From contig NZ_BARG01000037.1 in assembly GCF_000376565.1 (NCBI RefSeq), forward strand, positions 1 through 64,000: a DNA stretch of 64,000 nt, in the 5' to 3' direction. Origin of the DNA: Streptomyces hokutonensis (GTDB lineage Bacteria; Actinomycetota; Actinomycetes; Streptomycetales; Streptomycetaceae). Made by a program: the position numbers and the translations under genes. A model generated the notes under the pieces. It had not been told where the DNA came from. It searched no databases and saw nothing but the letters and a program-made list of their open reading frames with translations. Below are positions 8,144-16,179 of the stretch, one piece after another (position 1 is the first letter of the stretch; each line of letters starts with the position of its first letter).

Positions 8144-9142
8144 TCAGCTGCGCGGGGCTTGCGCGGTGGAACCGCGGACTACCAGTTCCGGTTCGAAGAG
8201 GAGTTCTTCGGCGGGTACGACGGAGCCGCCGACCTGAGAGTTCAGAAGCTCGACGGCGGCCCGGCCCATGGCCTCGATGGGCTGGCGGACGGTGGTCAGC
8301 GGGGGCTCGGTGCAGTTCATGAACGCGGAGTCGTCGTAACCGACGACGGAAATCTGTGACGGGACGTCAAGTCCCTTGCGGCGGGCGGCCCTTACGGCGC
8401 CGAGAGCGAGCGGGTCGCTGGCGCAGATGATGCCGGTGACACCGCGGTCGATCAGCCGGGAGGCCGCGGCGTGGCCGCCCTCGATGGAGAAGATGGCGCG
8501 CGCCACGAACTCGTCGGGCAGATCCGGGGACAGGGCCCGCGCGGCGGCCAGCTTCCGTGCCGACGGCATGTGGTCGGCGGGTCCGAGGACCAGCCCGATG
8601 CGCTCGTGGCCGAGGGAGGCGAGGTGGCGCCAGGCCTGCTCGACGGCGACCGCGTCGTCGCAGGAGACGGCGGGGAAACCGAGGTGGTCGATGGCCGCGT
8701 TGAGCAGGACGACCGGGATGTTGCGCTCGGCGAGCAGCCGGTAGTGGTCGTGCGGCGCGTCCGCCTGGGCGTACAGACCGCCGGCGAAGACGACGCCGGA
8801 GACCTGCTGTTGCAGCAGCAGCGTCACGTAGTCGGCCTCGGAGACCCCGCCCTTGGTCTGGGTGCAGAGCACGGGGGTGAGGCCGAGTTGGGCGAGCGCG
8901 CCGCCGATCACCTCGGCGAAGGCGGGGAAGATGGGGTTCTGCAGCTCGGGCAGCACCAGGCCCACCAGTCGCGCGCGTTCCCCGCGCAGCTGGGTGGGCC
9001 GCTCGTAGCCGAGGACGTCCAGGGCGGACAGCACCGACTGCCGGGTCGAGTCGGAGACTCCGGGTTTGCCGTTGAGTACCCGGCTGACCGTGGCCTCGCT
9101 GACCCCGACCTTCTTCGCCACCTCAGCAAGTCGTCGCGTCAT
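8144..9142 (-). CDS. LacI-family regulator of the alpha-glucan locus
   Basis: One-component repressor of 332 residues. The N-terminal helix-turn-helix and hinge (LAEVAKKVGVSEATVSRVLN, about 5-24, then the region to about 60) is followed by a periplasmic-binding-like effector domain. It lies directly upstream of the importer and glycosidase genes on the same strand, and an effector such as a gluco-oligosaccharide is expected to release it. No ribosome-binding site precedes the ATG. Instead a -10-like TATTCT ends 7 bases before the ATG, so the mRNA is probably leaderless. Candidate operators overlap that -10 element, which suggests autoregulation. Confidence 0.93.
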   Translation of the reverse strand: MTRRLAEVAKKVGVSEATVSRVLNGKPGVSDSTRQSVLSALDVLGYERPTQLRGERARLVGLVLPELQNPIFPAFAEVIGGALAQLGLTPVLCTQTKGGVSEADYVTLLLQQQVSGVVFAGGLYAQADAPHDHYRLLAERNIPVVLLNAAIDHLGFPAVSCDDAVAVEQAWRHLASLGHERIGLVLGPADHMPSARKLAAARALSPDLPDEFVARAIFSIEGGHAAASRLIDRGVTGIICASDPLALGAVRAARRKGLDVPSQISVVGYDDSAFMNCTEPPLTTVRQPIEAMGRAAVELLNSQVGGSVVPAEELLFEPELVVRGSTAQAPRS

Positions 9143-9149
9143 GTGCGCA

Positions 9150-9182
9150 AGAATAGCGCAAGTGACGCAAGCGGTTTGCGCT
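9150..9182 (-). promoter_or_regulatory. LacI promoter (-10) and overlapping operator candidate
   Basis: Reading the minus strand, TATTCT (9150-9155) is a -10-like hexamer 7 bases from the ATG. On the plus strand AGCGCAA (9155-9161) and TTGCGCT (9176-9182) form a perfect inverted repeat with 14 bases between. A compact palindrome CGCAAGC-G-GTTTGCG (9166-9180, one mismatch) lies inside it, and another GCGCAA copy sits at 9145-9150. This density of CGCAA half-sites around a LacI-family promoter is the expected pattern for autoregulation. Binding is not shown. Confidence 0.5.
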
Positions 9183-9228
9183 ATCGAGCAACTGACCGGA
9201 ACTGGTTCATGGCGTCACGACCCCGATG

Positions 9229-9921
9229 TCAGTCGTGTGCGGCCCACAGACCGCGGACATGTCCCAGGTGGCGGGTCATGATCTCACGCACGGCCCGCTT
9301 GTCACGGTCCAACAGCGCGTCCAGGAGCTCCAGGTGCTCCTGGGCCGAGGCCAGCAGGCGTCCCTCCTCGACGAGGGCGGTGAGCCCGTAGAGGCGGGAC
9401 CTCCCCCGCAGATCACCGACGACCTCGACGAGATGGGTGTTGCCGGCCAGGGCGAGCAGCCCGAGATGGAAGCGGGTGTCGGCCTCGACGTACGCGATGA
9501 GGTCACCGGCCACGGCCGCGTGAACGATCTCCCGGGCGGCGGGCCGCAGCGCCTCCAGCGAGACGGGGTCGGCGGTCCCGGCCAGCCCCACCACCGTGGG
9601 GATCTCGATCAGGGCGCGGACGTGGGTGTACTCGTCGAGTTGCTTCTCGGAGACCGCGGTGACCCGGAACCCCTTGTTCGGGACGGTGTCGACCAGCCCC
9701 TCCTTGGCGAGGTCGAGCATGGCCTCGCGCACCGGTGTGGCCGAGACGCCGAAGCGGGCGGCGAGCGTCGGCGCGGAGTACACCTCGCCGGGCCGCAGCT
9801 CCCCCGCGACCATCGCGGCCCTGAGCGCGTCGGCGACCCGCTCGCGGTAACTGCTCTTCCCGCCCAGCGTCGGCAGATCCGGTGCAGTGGTGGGCGGGGC
9901 GCCGGTGCGCTGGACGGCCAT
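9229..9921 (-). CDS. GntR-family (FCD) regulator of hydroxyproline catabolism
   Basis: Regulator of 230 residues with an N-terminal winged helix (RVADALRAAMVAGEL to PNKGFRV, about 27-90; recognition part RFGVSATPVREAML) and a C-terminal all-helical FCD effector domain with the metal-binding His residues typical of the family. It is the last gene on the strand of the 4-hydroxyproline operon. Hydroxyproline or a pathway intermediate is the likely effector (inference). A TGGTGTACAA motif (9931-9940) and a perfect 12-bp palindrome (9951-9962) lie just upstream and may be its own sites. Confidence 0.88.
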   Translation of the reverse strand: MAVQRTGAPPTTAPDLPTLGGKSSYRERVADALRAAMVAGELRPGEVYSAPTLAARFGVSATPVREAMLDLAKEGLVDTVPNKGFRVTAVSEKQLDEYTHVRALIEIPTVVGLAGTADPVSLEALRPAAREIVHAAVAGDLIAYVEADTRFHLGLLALAGNTHLVEVVGDLRGRSRLYGLTALVEEGRLLASAQEHLELLDALLDRDKRAVREIMTRHLGHVRGLWAAHD

Positions 9922-9950
9922 CGAGTCTCCTGGTGTACAAGTGGTGCAAT

Positions 9951-9962
9951 GTCACGCGTGAC
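9951..9962. promoter_or_regulatory. 12-bp palindrome GTCACGCGTGAC upstream of the GntR gene
   Basis: A perfect palindrome in the 58-base gap between the epimerase stop and the GntR start. Half of it (GTCAC) also occurs in the palindrome before the first gene of the operon (14813-14823, TATGTCACATA). It may be an operator for the GntR protein; this is weak evidence. Confidence 0.3.
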
Positions 9963-9979
9963 CCGCCATTATCCCCGGG

Positions 9980-10981
9980 CTAGAGGATGAACCCGCCCGG
10001 GAACGGGTCGGTGGGATCGAGCGAGTACTGCGCGGTTCCGGTGATCCAGGCACGGCCGGTGAAGCTGGGCAGTACGGCCGGCACGCCGGCGACCTCGGTG
10101 GTACCGAGGAGCCGTCCGGTGAACCGGGTGCCGATGAAGGACTCGTTCACGAACTCGGTGTGCAGCGGGAGTTCGCCGCGCGCGTGGAGCTGCGCCATGC
10201 GGGCGCTGGTGCCCGTGCCGCAGGGCGAGCGGTCGAACCAGCCCGGGTGGATGGCCATCGCGTGCCGCGAGAGCCGGGCGGTCGCGCCGGGCGCGTACAG
10301 GTGGACGTGATGGCAACCGCGAATGGACCGGTCCTCCGGGTGGACGGGCTCGTCCCGGTCGTTGATCGCCTCCATGAGGGACAGGCCCGCCTTGATGATG
10401 TCGTCCTTGCGGGTGCGGTCGAAGGGGAGCTCGAACTGGTCCAGCGGCAGGATGGCGTAGAAGTTGCCGCCGTACGCCATGTCGTATGTCACCGTCCGCC
10501 CGTCGGCGAGGGTGGCCTTGCGGTCCAGACCCACGGAGAACGACGGGACGTTCTTGAGCGTGACGTTCTTCGCGGCGCCGTCCTCGACCGCGACCTCGGC
10601 GACGACCAGTCCCGCCGGGGTGTCCAGCCGGATCGTGGTGACCGGCTCGACGACCTCGACCATGCCCGTCTCGACGAGCACGGTGGCCACGCCGATCGTG
10701 CCGTGCCCGCACATCGGGAGATAGCCGGAGACCTCGATGTAGACGACGCCCCAGTCGCAGTCGGGGCGGGTGGGCGGCTGGAGGATCGCACCGCTCATCG
10801 CGGAGTGGCCGCGCGGCTCGTTCATCAGGAACTGCCGGATGTGGTCGCGGTGTTCGCGGAAGTACAGCCGCCGCTCGTTCATCGTGGCGCCGGGGATGGT
10901 GCCGATGCCGCCGGTGATCACCCGGGTCGGCATGCCCTCGGTGTGCGAGTCGACGGCGTGCAGGACGAGTTTGCTGCGCAT
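9980..10981 (-). CDS. 4-hydroxyproline 2-epimerase (proline racemase family)
   Basis: Cofactor-independent epimerase of 333 residues that converts trans-4-hydroxy-L-proline to cis-4-hydroxy-D-proline. The two catalytic cysteines of the family are both present: Cys91 in MCGHGT and Cys254 in SPCGTGTSA. A Cys/Cys pair separates true epimerases and racemases from the Thr-containing dehydratases. It lies in an operon with D-hydroxyproline dehydrogenase-like subunits and a DapA-family enzyme, which makes hydroxyproline rather than proline the likely substrate. Length and motifs are normal. Confidence 0.92.
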   Translation of the reverse strand: MRSKLVLHAVDSHTEGMPTRVITGGIGTIPGATMNERRLYFREHRDHIRQFLMNEPRGHSAMSGAILQPPTRPDCDWGVVYIEVSGYLPMCGHGTIGVATVLVETGMVEVVEPVTTIRLDTPAGLVVAEVAVEDGAAKNVTLKNVPSFSVGLDRKATLADGRTVTYDMAYGGNFYAILPLDQFELPFDRTRKDDIIKAGLSLMEAINDRDEPVHPEDRSIRGCHHVHLYAPGATARLSRHAMAIHPGWFDRSPCGTGTSARMAQLHARGELPLHTEFVNESFIGTRFTGRLLGTTEVAGVPAVLPSFTGRAWITGTAQYSLDPTDPFPGGFIL

Positions 10982-11017
10982 GACGCTCCTGGTGGATCGG
11001 TGCCGATGCGAGGGTAC

Positions 11018-11914
11018 TTACGCGAGTCCGGCCGCGACCGCCCTCTCGGTGGCGGCGCGCACGACGGCCTCCTGCTCCGGCAGCAGCGGAACGCGCGGCG
11101 GACGCACCGGACCGCCGTATCGTCCGACGATGTCCATGGACAGCTTGATGGCCTGCACGAACTCGACCTTGGAGTCCCAGCGCAGCAGCGGGTGCAGCTG
11201 TTCGTACAGCTTCTTCGCGGTGGCCAGGTCGCCGTCCACGGCCGCGTGGTAGAGCTCGACGGACGCGGCGGGCAGCGCGTTCGGGTAGCCGGCCACCCAC
11301 CCCTTCGCACCCGCGAGCGCCAGCTCCAGCAGGACGTCGTCGGCGCCGATCAACAGGTCGAGTTCCGGGGCGAGTTCGGCGAGCTGATAGGCGCGGCGGA
11401 CATCGCCGGAGAACTCTTTCACGGCATGGATGTACCCCTCGCCGTGCAGCTTGGCGAGGAGTTCCGGCACCAGGTCGACCTTGGTGTCGATGGGGTTGTT
11501 GTACGCCACGACCGGCACACCCGCCTTCGCGACCTCCGCGTAGTGCGCCAGGACCGAACGCTCGTCGGCGCGGTAGGCGTTGGGCGGCAGCAGCATCACG
11601 GCGGCGCAGCCGGCGTCGCGGGCCTGCTCGGCCCAGCGGCGGGACTCTGCGGAACCGTAGGCGGCGACCCCGGGCATCACCCGCGTACCGCCGATCGCGG
11701 CGACAGCCGTCTCGACGACTTTGGACCGTTCCTCGGGGGTGAGCACCTGGTACTCGCCGAGCGAGCCGTTCGGTACGACGCCGTCACAGCCGTTGTCGAC
11801 CAGCCAGGCACAGTGCTCGGCGAACTTGTCGTAGTCGACGGCGAGTTGGTCGGTCAGCGGAAGCGCGGTGGCGACGAGGACGCCGCGCCAGGGACGGTTC
11901 GGGGTGGTGGTCAT
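11018..11914 (-). CDS. DapA-family lyase, likely 1-pyrroline-4-hydroxy-2-carboxylate deaminase
   Basis: Class I Schiff-base enzyme of 298 residues in the dihydrodipicolinate synthase family. The Schiff-base Lys166 (AVKEFSG) and the conserved Tyr138 (VAYNNP) are visible. The usual GTTGE loop reads PNGSLGEY, which points away from DapA proper. In hydroxyproline pathways this family deaminates pyrroline-4-hydroxy-2-carboxylate to 2-oxoglutarate semialdehyde, and the context fits that step. ATG 11914 is chosen because GAGG lies 7 bases upstream; further in-frame codons upstream are less well supported. Confidence 0.85.
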   Translation of the reverse strand: MTTTPNRPWRGVLVATALPLTDQLAVDYDKFAEHCAWLVDNGCDGVVPNGSLGEYQVLTPEERSKVVETAVAAIGGTRVMPGVAAYGSAESRRWAEQARDAGCAAVMLLPPNAYRADERSVLAHYAEVAKAGVPVVAYNNPIDTKVDLVPELLAKLHGEGYIHAVKEFSGDVRRAYQLAELAPELDLLIGADDVLLELALAGAKGWVAGYPNALPAASVELYHAAVDGDLATAKKLYEQLHPLLRWDSKVEFVQAIKLSMDIVGRYGGPVRPPRVPLLPEQEAVVRAATERAVAAGLA

Positions 11915-11945
11915 GGAACGCCTCATCTCAATGGGGTGGGACATG

Positions 11946-13352
11946 TCATCGATGCTCGTCGTCCTCGGCCTCACCGGCGCGCGCCAGCACGCCGAGCGGC
12001 ACGGGCCGCGCGAACGGCCGCCGGGACGGGGTGAGTTCGCATCCGGCGAGTCCCGCGACCGCGGGCCCGCACATCCGCCCCTGGCACCAGCCCATCCCGG
12101 CCCGCGTCAGCAGTTTCACGGTGCGTACGTCACCGGCGCCGAGCCCGGTCACGGCCTTGCGGATCGCGCCTCCGGTGACCTCTTCGCAGCGGCACACGAC
12201 GGTGTCGTCGGTGATGAGATCGGTCCAACAGGCGGGCGGCACGTACACGGAGTCGAGTGCGGCGGAGAACTCCCGCAATCGCGTACGGGACTTGGCGGCC
12301 GTCGCCCACCCGCGCGGGTCGGGAACGGCACCTGTCAGGCGGGCGGCGACTGAGCGTCCCGCGATGTGTCCTTCGGCGAGGGCGAGGTCCGCGCCGCCGA
12401 TGCCGGTGGTCTCGCCGGCCGCCCAGACGCCGGGGACGTCGGTGCGCTGTTCGTCGTCGACGTGGACGTGGAGACCTTCGAGCCGGCAGCCGAGGGTCTC
12501 GGCGAGGTCGGTGTGCGGGAGCATGCCGTGGCCGACGGCGAGGGTGTCGCAGGCGAGACGCCGTTCGGTGCCGGGGCGGACCCGCCCGTCGGTGTGGAGC
12601 GCGGCGACGGTCACCGCTTCCAGCCGCTTGTCGCCGTGCGCCTCGACGACGGTGTGCCGGGTGAGCAACTTGACACGGTGGCGCAGGAGTTGGGCCGCGT
12701 ACTGGGCACCTTCGGCGACCTTGCCGGGCTGCGCGGCGAACGCGCGGGTCCGTCGTAGGAACGCCTTGGGGTCGGCGGACTCGACGAGTGCGACCACGTC
12801 CACGCCCGCCGCCGCGAGGCCGGTCGACACGGGGAGGAGGAGTGGACCGGTCCCGGCGACCACGGCGGTTCGTCCGGAGACAGCCAGGGAGCCCTTGAGC
12901 ATGGCCTGGGCGCCGCCCACCGTGAGGACTCCGGGGAGGGTCCAGCCGGGGAAGGGGAGGACCTTCTCGTAGCCGCCGGTGGCGAGGAGGACAGCGTCGG
13001 CGCGTACTTCGACCGGGTCCTCCTGTGCGGGACCGACCAGGGCGTGCACGGTGAAGTGGTCCGAACGGCGCTCCACGAACCAGACATGATGGTCCGTCAA
13101 GTGTGTTGCGTGGCCTGCATCTACGTGTCGGGCGAGGGAGTCACGGAGCCGCTCCCACGTCCGCCACTGGTGGTGAAGGGCCTGCGGGCGGCGGGCGTTC
13201 AGTTCGGCGGCGGGCTGCCGGTAGAACTGGCCGCCCGCCCGCGCCGCCGAGTCGAGCAGCGTGACCCGGACGCCGTGTGCCGCGGCGGCCACCGTGGCGG
13301 CGAGTCCCGCCGGGCCCGCGCCGATCACGGCGAGGTGCGGTCGCTCAGTCAT
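11946..13352 (-). CDS. D-hydroxyproline dehydrogenase-like FAD subunit with BFD [2Fe-2S] domain (HcnB/LhpE type)
   Basis: Flavoprotein of 468 residues. An N-terminal dinucleotide fold (AVIGAGPAGLAA, about 8-19) and a second NAD(P)-like fold (AVVAGTGPLLLPV, about 164-176) precede a BFD-like [2Fe-2S] domain near the C-terminus with cysteines in VCRCEEVT and WCQGRMC. This architecture belongs to the alpha subunit of HcnABC/OoxABC-type amino acid dehydrogenases. With the ferredoxin-like and DAO-type proteins encoded just upstream it should form a membrane-associated heterotrimer that oxidises cis-4-hydroxy-D-proline. It overlaps the ferredoxin-like gene by 8 bases. Confidence 0.88.
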   Translation of the reverse strand: MTERPHLAVIGAGPAGLAATVAAAAHGVRVTLLDSAARAGGQFYRQPAAELNARRPQALHHQWRTWERLRDSLARHVDAGHATHLTDHHVWFVERRSDHFTVHALVGPAQEDPVEVRADAVLLATGGYEKVLPFPGWTLPGVLTVGGAQAMLKGSLAVSGRTAVVAGTGPLLLPVSTGLAAAGVDVVALVESADPKAFLRRTRAFAAQPGKVAEGAQYAAQLLRHRVKLLTRHTVVEAHGDKRLEAVTVAALHTDGRVRPGTERRLACDTLAVGHGMLPHTDLAETLGCRLEGLHVHVDDEQRTDVPGVWAAGETTGIGGADLALAEGHIAGRSVAARLTGAVPDPRGWATAAKSRTRLREFSAALDSVYVPPACWTDLITDDTVVCRCEEVTGGAIRKAVTGLGAGDVRTVKLLTRAGMGWCQGRMCGPAVAGLAGCELTPSRRPFARPVPLGVLARAGEAEDDEHR

Positions 13353-13653
13353 CGTGGCCCGTTCCCTCCTGGGTGCGGATGGCGTCGCCGGGGTGCAAGG
13401 GCACCAGGCAGGCGCGTTGGTTCGGGCGGTCGTTGACGGTGACGAGGCAGTCGTAGCAGACCCCGATGCCGCAGAAGACGCCGCGCGGTGTTGCCCCGAC
13501 CCGGGTGGTGCGCCAGGACGTCACGCCCGCCGACCAGAGTGCGGCGGCGACGGTCTGGCCGGGGACTGCCACGATCTCGCGGCCGTCCAGGGTGACCGTG
13601 AAGGCCGGTTCCGGGTGGGCGTCGGCGAGGTTCTGCGGGGATCCTGGGCTCAC
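13345..13653 (-). CDS. Small [2Fe-2S] ferredoxin-like subunit (HcnA type)
   Basis: Protein of 102 residues with a plant-ferredoxin fold and the Cys pattern C-x4-C-x2-C in FCGIGVCYDCLV, followed by a fourth Cys in RACLV. This is the gamma/A subunit of HcnABC-like dehydrogenases, passing electrons from the flavin subunits toward the quinone pool. It overlaps both neighbours (4 bases with the DAO subunit, 8 with the FAD/BFD subunit), which supports a fixed stoichiometric complex. Confidence 0.9.
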   Translation of the reverse strand: MSPGSPQNLADAHPEPAFTVTLDGREIVAVPGQTVAAALWSAGVTSWRTTRVGATPRGVFCGIGVCYDCLVTVNDRPNQRACLVPLHPGDAIRTQEGTGHDD

Positions 13654-14804
13654 TCGCCCTCCTCGTCGGGGAAGCGGTCGGGGCGGAAGGGTGCCAGGTC
13701 GAGGTCGGGCGTCTTGCCACCGAGGAGTTGGGCGATCAGGTGCCCGGTGCCGGTGGCGAGTCCGATGCCTGCGCCCTCGTGCCCGCAGGCGTGGAAGAGG
13801 CCAGGGACCCGGGGGTCGGGGCCGATGGCGGGGAGGTGGTCCGGCAGGTAGGGGCGGAAGCCGAGGTAGGAGCGCATCGCCCGCACATCGGCCAGGAACG
13901 GGAACAGCCGGGTCGCGCCCGCCGCCAATGCCCGTACGACCGGCAGCGAGAACTCCCGGTCGAAACCCACGCGTTCACGGCTGGCGCCGATGAGGACGGG
14001 CCCGGCGGCCGTGCCCTCCACGACGGGCGAGGTCTGCAGGGCGGCCGAGTCGCTGGCCACGTCGGCCACGTAGTCGGCGGCGTACACCTTGTGGTGGATC
14101 AGGCGCGGGAGCGGTTCGGTGACGAGGACGAAGCCGCGGCGCGGGAGGACGGGGAGCGTGACGCCTGCGAGGGCGGCGAGTTCGCCGCCCCAGGTGCCGG
14201 CGGCGTTGATCACGGTCGGGGCGAGGATGTCGCCCGGGACGGTGCGTACGCCTTGGACCGTTCCATCCGGCTTGCGGAGTACGGCCGTCACCGTGCGGCC
14301 CGTGAGCAGGCGGGCGCCGGAGGCCCGGACGAGGTGGGCGGCGGCCAGGGCGGGCATCACCTGGCGGTCCTGGGGGTAGTACACGCCGCCCGGGAGGTCC
14401 GGGGCGAGGCGGGGTTCGAGCTCGTACAGGGCCTCGGCGTGGACCGGTTCGGCGACGACTCCGGCGGCGCGCTGTTCCCCGGCGAAGCGTTCCAAGGCGG
14501 TGAGCCCGCCGGGCGTGGAGGCGACAACGAGGCCGCCTTTCGCCTCGTACTCGATGAACTCCCCCAGCTCCTCGGCGAGTTGCGTCCACAGGCGGGCGGA
14601 GAGGAGGGCGAGGTCGAGTTCGGGGCCGGGTTCCTTGTCGGAGACGAGCAGGTTGCCCTCGCCGGCGCCGGTCGTGCCGCCGGACACCGGGCCGCGATCC
14701 ACGATGACGACGTCGAGGCCTGCCCGGGCCACGTAGAGGGCGCAGGCGGCGCCCACCACTCCGGCGCCGACGACCACGACATCGCAGGTCAGTCGCTTAC
14801 TCAC
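13650..14804 (-). CDS. D-hydroxyproline dehydrogenase-like DAO subunit (HcnC type)
   Basis: FAD-dependent oxidoreductase of the DAO family, 384 residues, with N-terminal VVVGAGVVGAACALY (about 10-24) and the C-terminal FAD motif HEGAGIGLATGTG. As the catalytic subunit of the three-part complex it should oxidise cis-4-hydroxy-D-proline to 1-pyrroline-4-hydroxy-2-carboxylate. It appears to be the first gene of the operon. GTG 14804 has a poor ribosome-binding site, and the palindrome TATGTCACATA lies 9-19 bases upstream. A glycine or sarcosine oxidase role is possible in isolation but does not fit the context. Confidence 0.85.
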   Translation of the reverse strand: MSKRLTCDVVVVGAGVVGAACALYVARAGLDVVIVDRGPVSGGTTGAGEGNLLVSDKEPGPELDLALLSARLWTQLAEELGEFIEYEAKGGLVVASTPGGLTALERFAGEQRAAGVVAEPVHAEALYELEPRLAPDLPGGVYYPQDRQVMPALAAAHLVRASGARLLTGRTVTAVLRKPDGTVQGVRTVPGDILAPTVINAAGTWGGELAALAGVTLPVLPRRGFVLVTEPLPRLIHHKVYAADYVADVASDSAALQTSPVVEGTAAGPVLIGASRERVGFDREFSLPVVRALAAGATRLFPFLADVRAMRSYLGFRPYLPDHLPAIGPDPRVPGLFHACGHEGAGIGLATGTGHLIAQLLGGKTPDLDLAPFRPDRFPDEEGE

Positions 14805-14812
14805 ATCAGTAC

Positions 14813-14823
14813 TATGTCACATA
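14813..14823. promoter_or_regulatory. Palindrome TATGTCACATA before the hydroxyproline operon
   Basis: An 11-base odd palindrome 9-19 bases upstream of the first start codon of the operon. A second GTATG/CATAC-like copy lies about 15 bases further up. GntR (FCD) regulators often bind short GT-n-AC palindromes, so this is a plausible operator for the protein encoded at 9229-9921. Not demonstrated. Confidence 0.35.
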
Positions 14824-14913
14824 CCTCTCTGGCTGAGTATGTCCCCGCGTGAATGTCGCCGCCGCGAGGACGGTGAGCCGGAACAGACCGGGGACAACCC
14901 CACTCGGGGGTGC

Positions 14914-15267
14914 TTACTGGCGCCGTTGCCCGAGGATGCAGAACTCGTTGCCCTCGGGGTCCGCCAGGACGACCCACGACTGTTCGCCCTGGCCGATGTC
15001 GACCCGCCGGGCGCCATGGGCCTCCAGACGGGCCACCTCGGCGGCCTGGTCGTCGGGCCTGAAGTCGAGGTGCAGTCGGCTCTTGGACTTCTTGCTCTCG
15101 GCGAGCCGCACGAAGTCGATCCCCGGCATGCGGTCCGGCGTCGGACGGATCTCGAACTCGTCCTCGTCGGAGTGGACGACCACCCAGCCGAGAGCCGTGG
15201 CCCACCACTGGCCCAGGGCCGCCGGGTCCTCCGAGTGCACGATTACCTGTTCCCATTCCAAGGTCAT
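14914..15267 (-). CDS. VOC (glyoxalase/bleomycin-resistance-like) protein
   Basis: Small protein of 117 residues with the vicinal-oxygen-chelate fold: an N-terminal beta-alpha-beta unit (EQVIVHSEDPAALGQWWATALGW), a central LHLDFRP strand with a metal-type His, and the C-terminal VVLADPEGNEFCIL motif. VOC proteins of this size are metal-dependent lyases, dioxygenases or drug-binding proteins, and the sequence does not show which. It is on the same strand between the hydroxyproline operon and the polyamine-type importer, 49 bases after the last importer gene. Confidence 0.8.
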   Translation of the reverse strand: MTLEWEQVIVHSEDPAALGQWWATALGWVVVHSDEDEFEIRPTPDRMPGIDFVRLAESKKSKSRLHLDFRPDDQAAEVARLEAHGARRVDIGQGEQSWVVLADPEGNEFCILGQRRQ

Positions 15268-15316
15268 CCGCAGAGCTTAGACCGGTCCACGCCCCGGAAA
15301 ACAGGTGCTCAGGGCC

Positions 15317-16132
15317 TCAGACCCGGCTGCCCGTGGCCGTGTCGGCGGACAGCCGCTGGGCGACGTAGATCGGGAGCACGGAGAGCAGGACGAGCACCGC
15401 GGCCACCACGTTGACGACCGGCGCCTGTTGGGGCCGGGTCATGTTGTTGAAGATCCAGATCGGGAGGGTCTCGATGCCGGGTCCGGCGGTGAAGGTGGTC
15501 ACCACGATCTCGTCGAAGGACAGCGCGAACGCGAGCAGCCCGCCCGCCAGGAGCGCCGAGCGCACCAGCGGGAAGGTGACGTCGACGAAGGCACGGAAGG
15601 TGTCGGCACCCAGGTCCATCGCGGCTTCCTCGTACGACCCGGAGGTGCGCCGGAGCCGGGCGACGACGTTGTTGAAGACGACGACGATGCAGAAGGTGGC
15701 GTGTCCGACGATCACCGTGAACAGGCCGAGGCCCACGCCGAGCGGCTGAAGTACCGTGCTGAACGCCGAGTTGAGGGCGATGCCCGTGACGATGCCGGGC
15801 AGCGCGATCGGCAGCACGACCACGAAGGAGATGGCGCCGCGGCCGAAGAAGCGGTACCGGGCGACCGCGAAGGCGATCAGGGTGCCGAGCACCAGGGCGA
15901 TCGCGGTGGCGCCGAGCCCGGCCTTCACGGAAACCCAAAGTGCCGCGCGGGCACCCGAGTTCTGCCAGGCGACCGACCACCAGTGCAGGGTCAGGCTCGA
16001 CGGCGGCCAGCTCGCGCTGCGGTCCGGGTTCAGGGAGTTGACGAGGACGAGCAGGAGCGGGACGTAGATCACCGCGAAGCCGAACCCGGCGGCCACGCGC
16101 AGGGCGATGCGCGCGGAACGGGAGAGCTGCAT
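15317..16132 (-). CDS. Polyamine-type ABC permease (PotC-like)
   Basis: Inner-membrane permease of 271 residues with about six helices, an N-terminal FAVIYVPLLLVLVNSLN segment and the EAA loop (EEAAMDLGADTFRAFVDVTFP). It belongs to the PotC group of spermidine/putrescine-type importers. It is the last gene of the PotA-D-B-C block, 47 bases after PotB. Confidence 0.92.
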   Translation of the reverse strand: MQLSRSARIALRVAAGFGFAVIYVPLLLVLVNSLNPDRSASWPPSSLTLHWWSVAWQNSGARAALWVSVKAGLGATAIALVLGTLIAFAVARYRFFGRGAISFVVVLPIALPGIVTGIALNSAFSTVLQPLGVGLGLFTVIVGHATFCIVVVFNNVVARLRRTSGSYEEAAMDLGADTFRAFVDVTFPLVRSALLAGGLLAFALSFDEIVVTTFTAGPGIETLPIWIFNNMTRPQQAPVVNVVAAVLVLLSVLPIYVAQRLSADTATGSRV

Positions 16133-16179
16133 GACATGTCACCCCCTTCGGAGGCGGTCGAAGGTGTTCTTGCGGGTTG

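Noticed and set aside
14914..15267. VOC gene as a bleomycin resistance determinant
   Set aside because: The fold alone does not show drug binding, and the neighbours are catabolic and transport genes.
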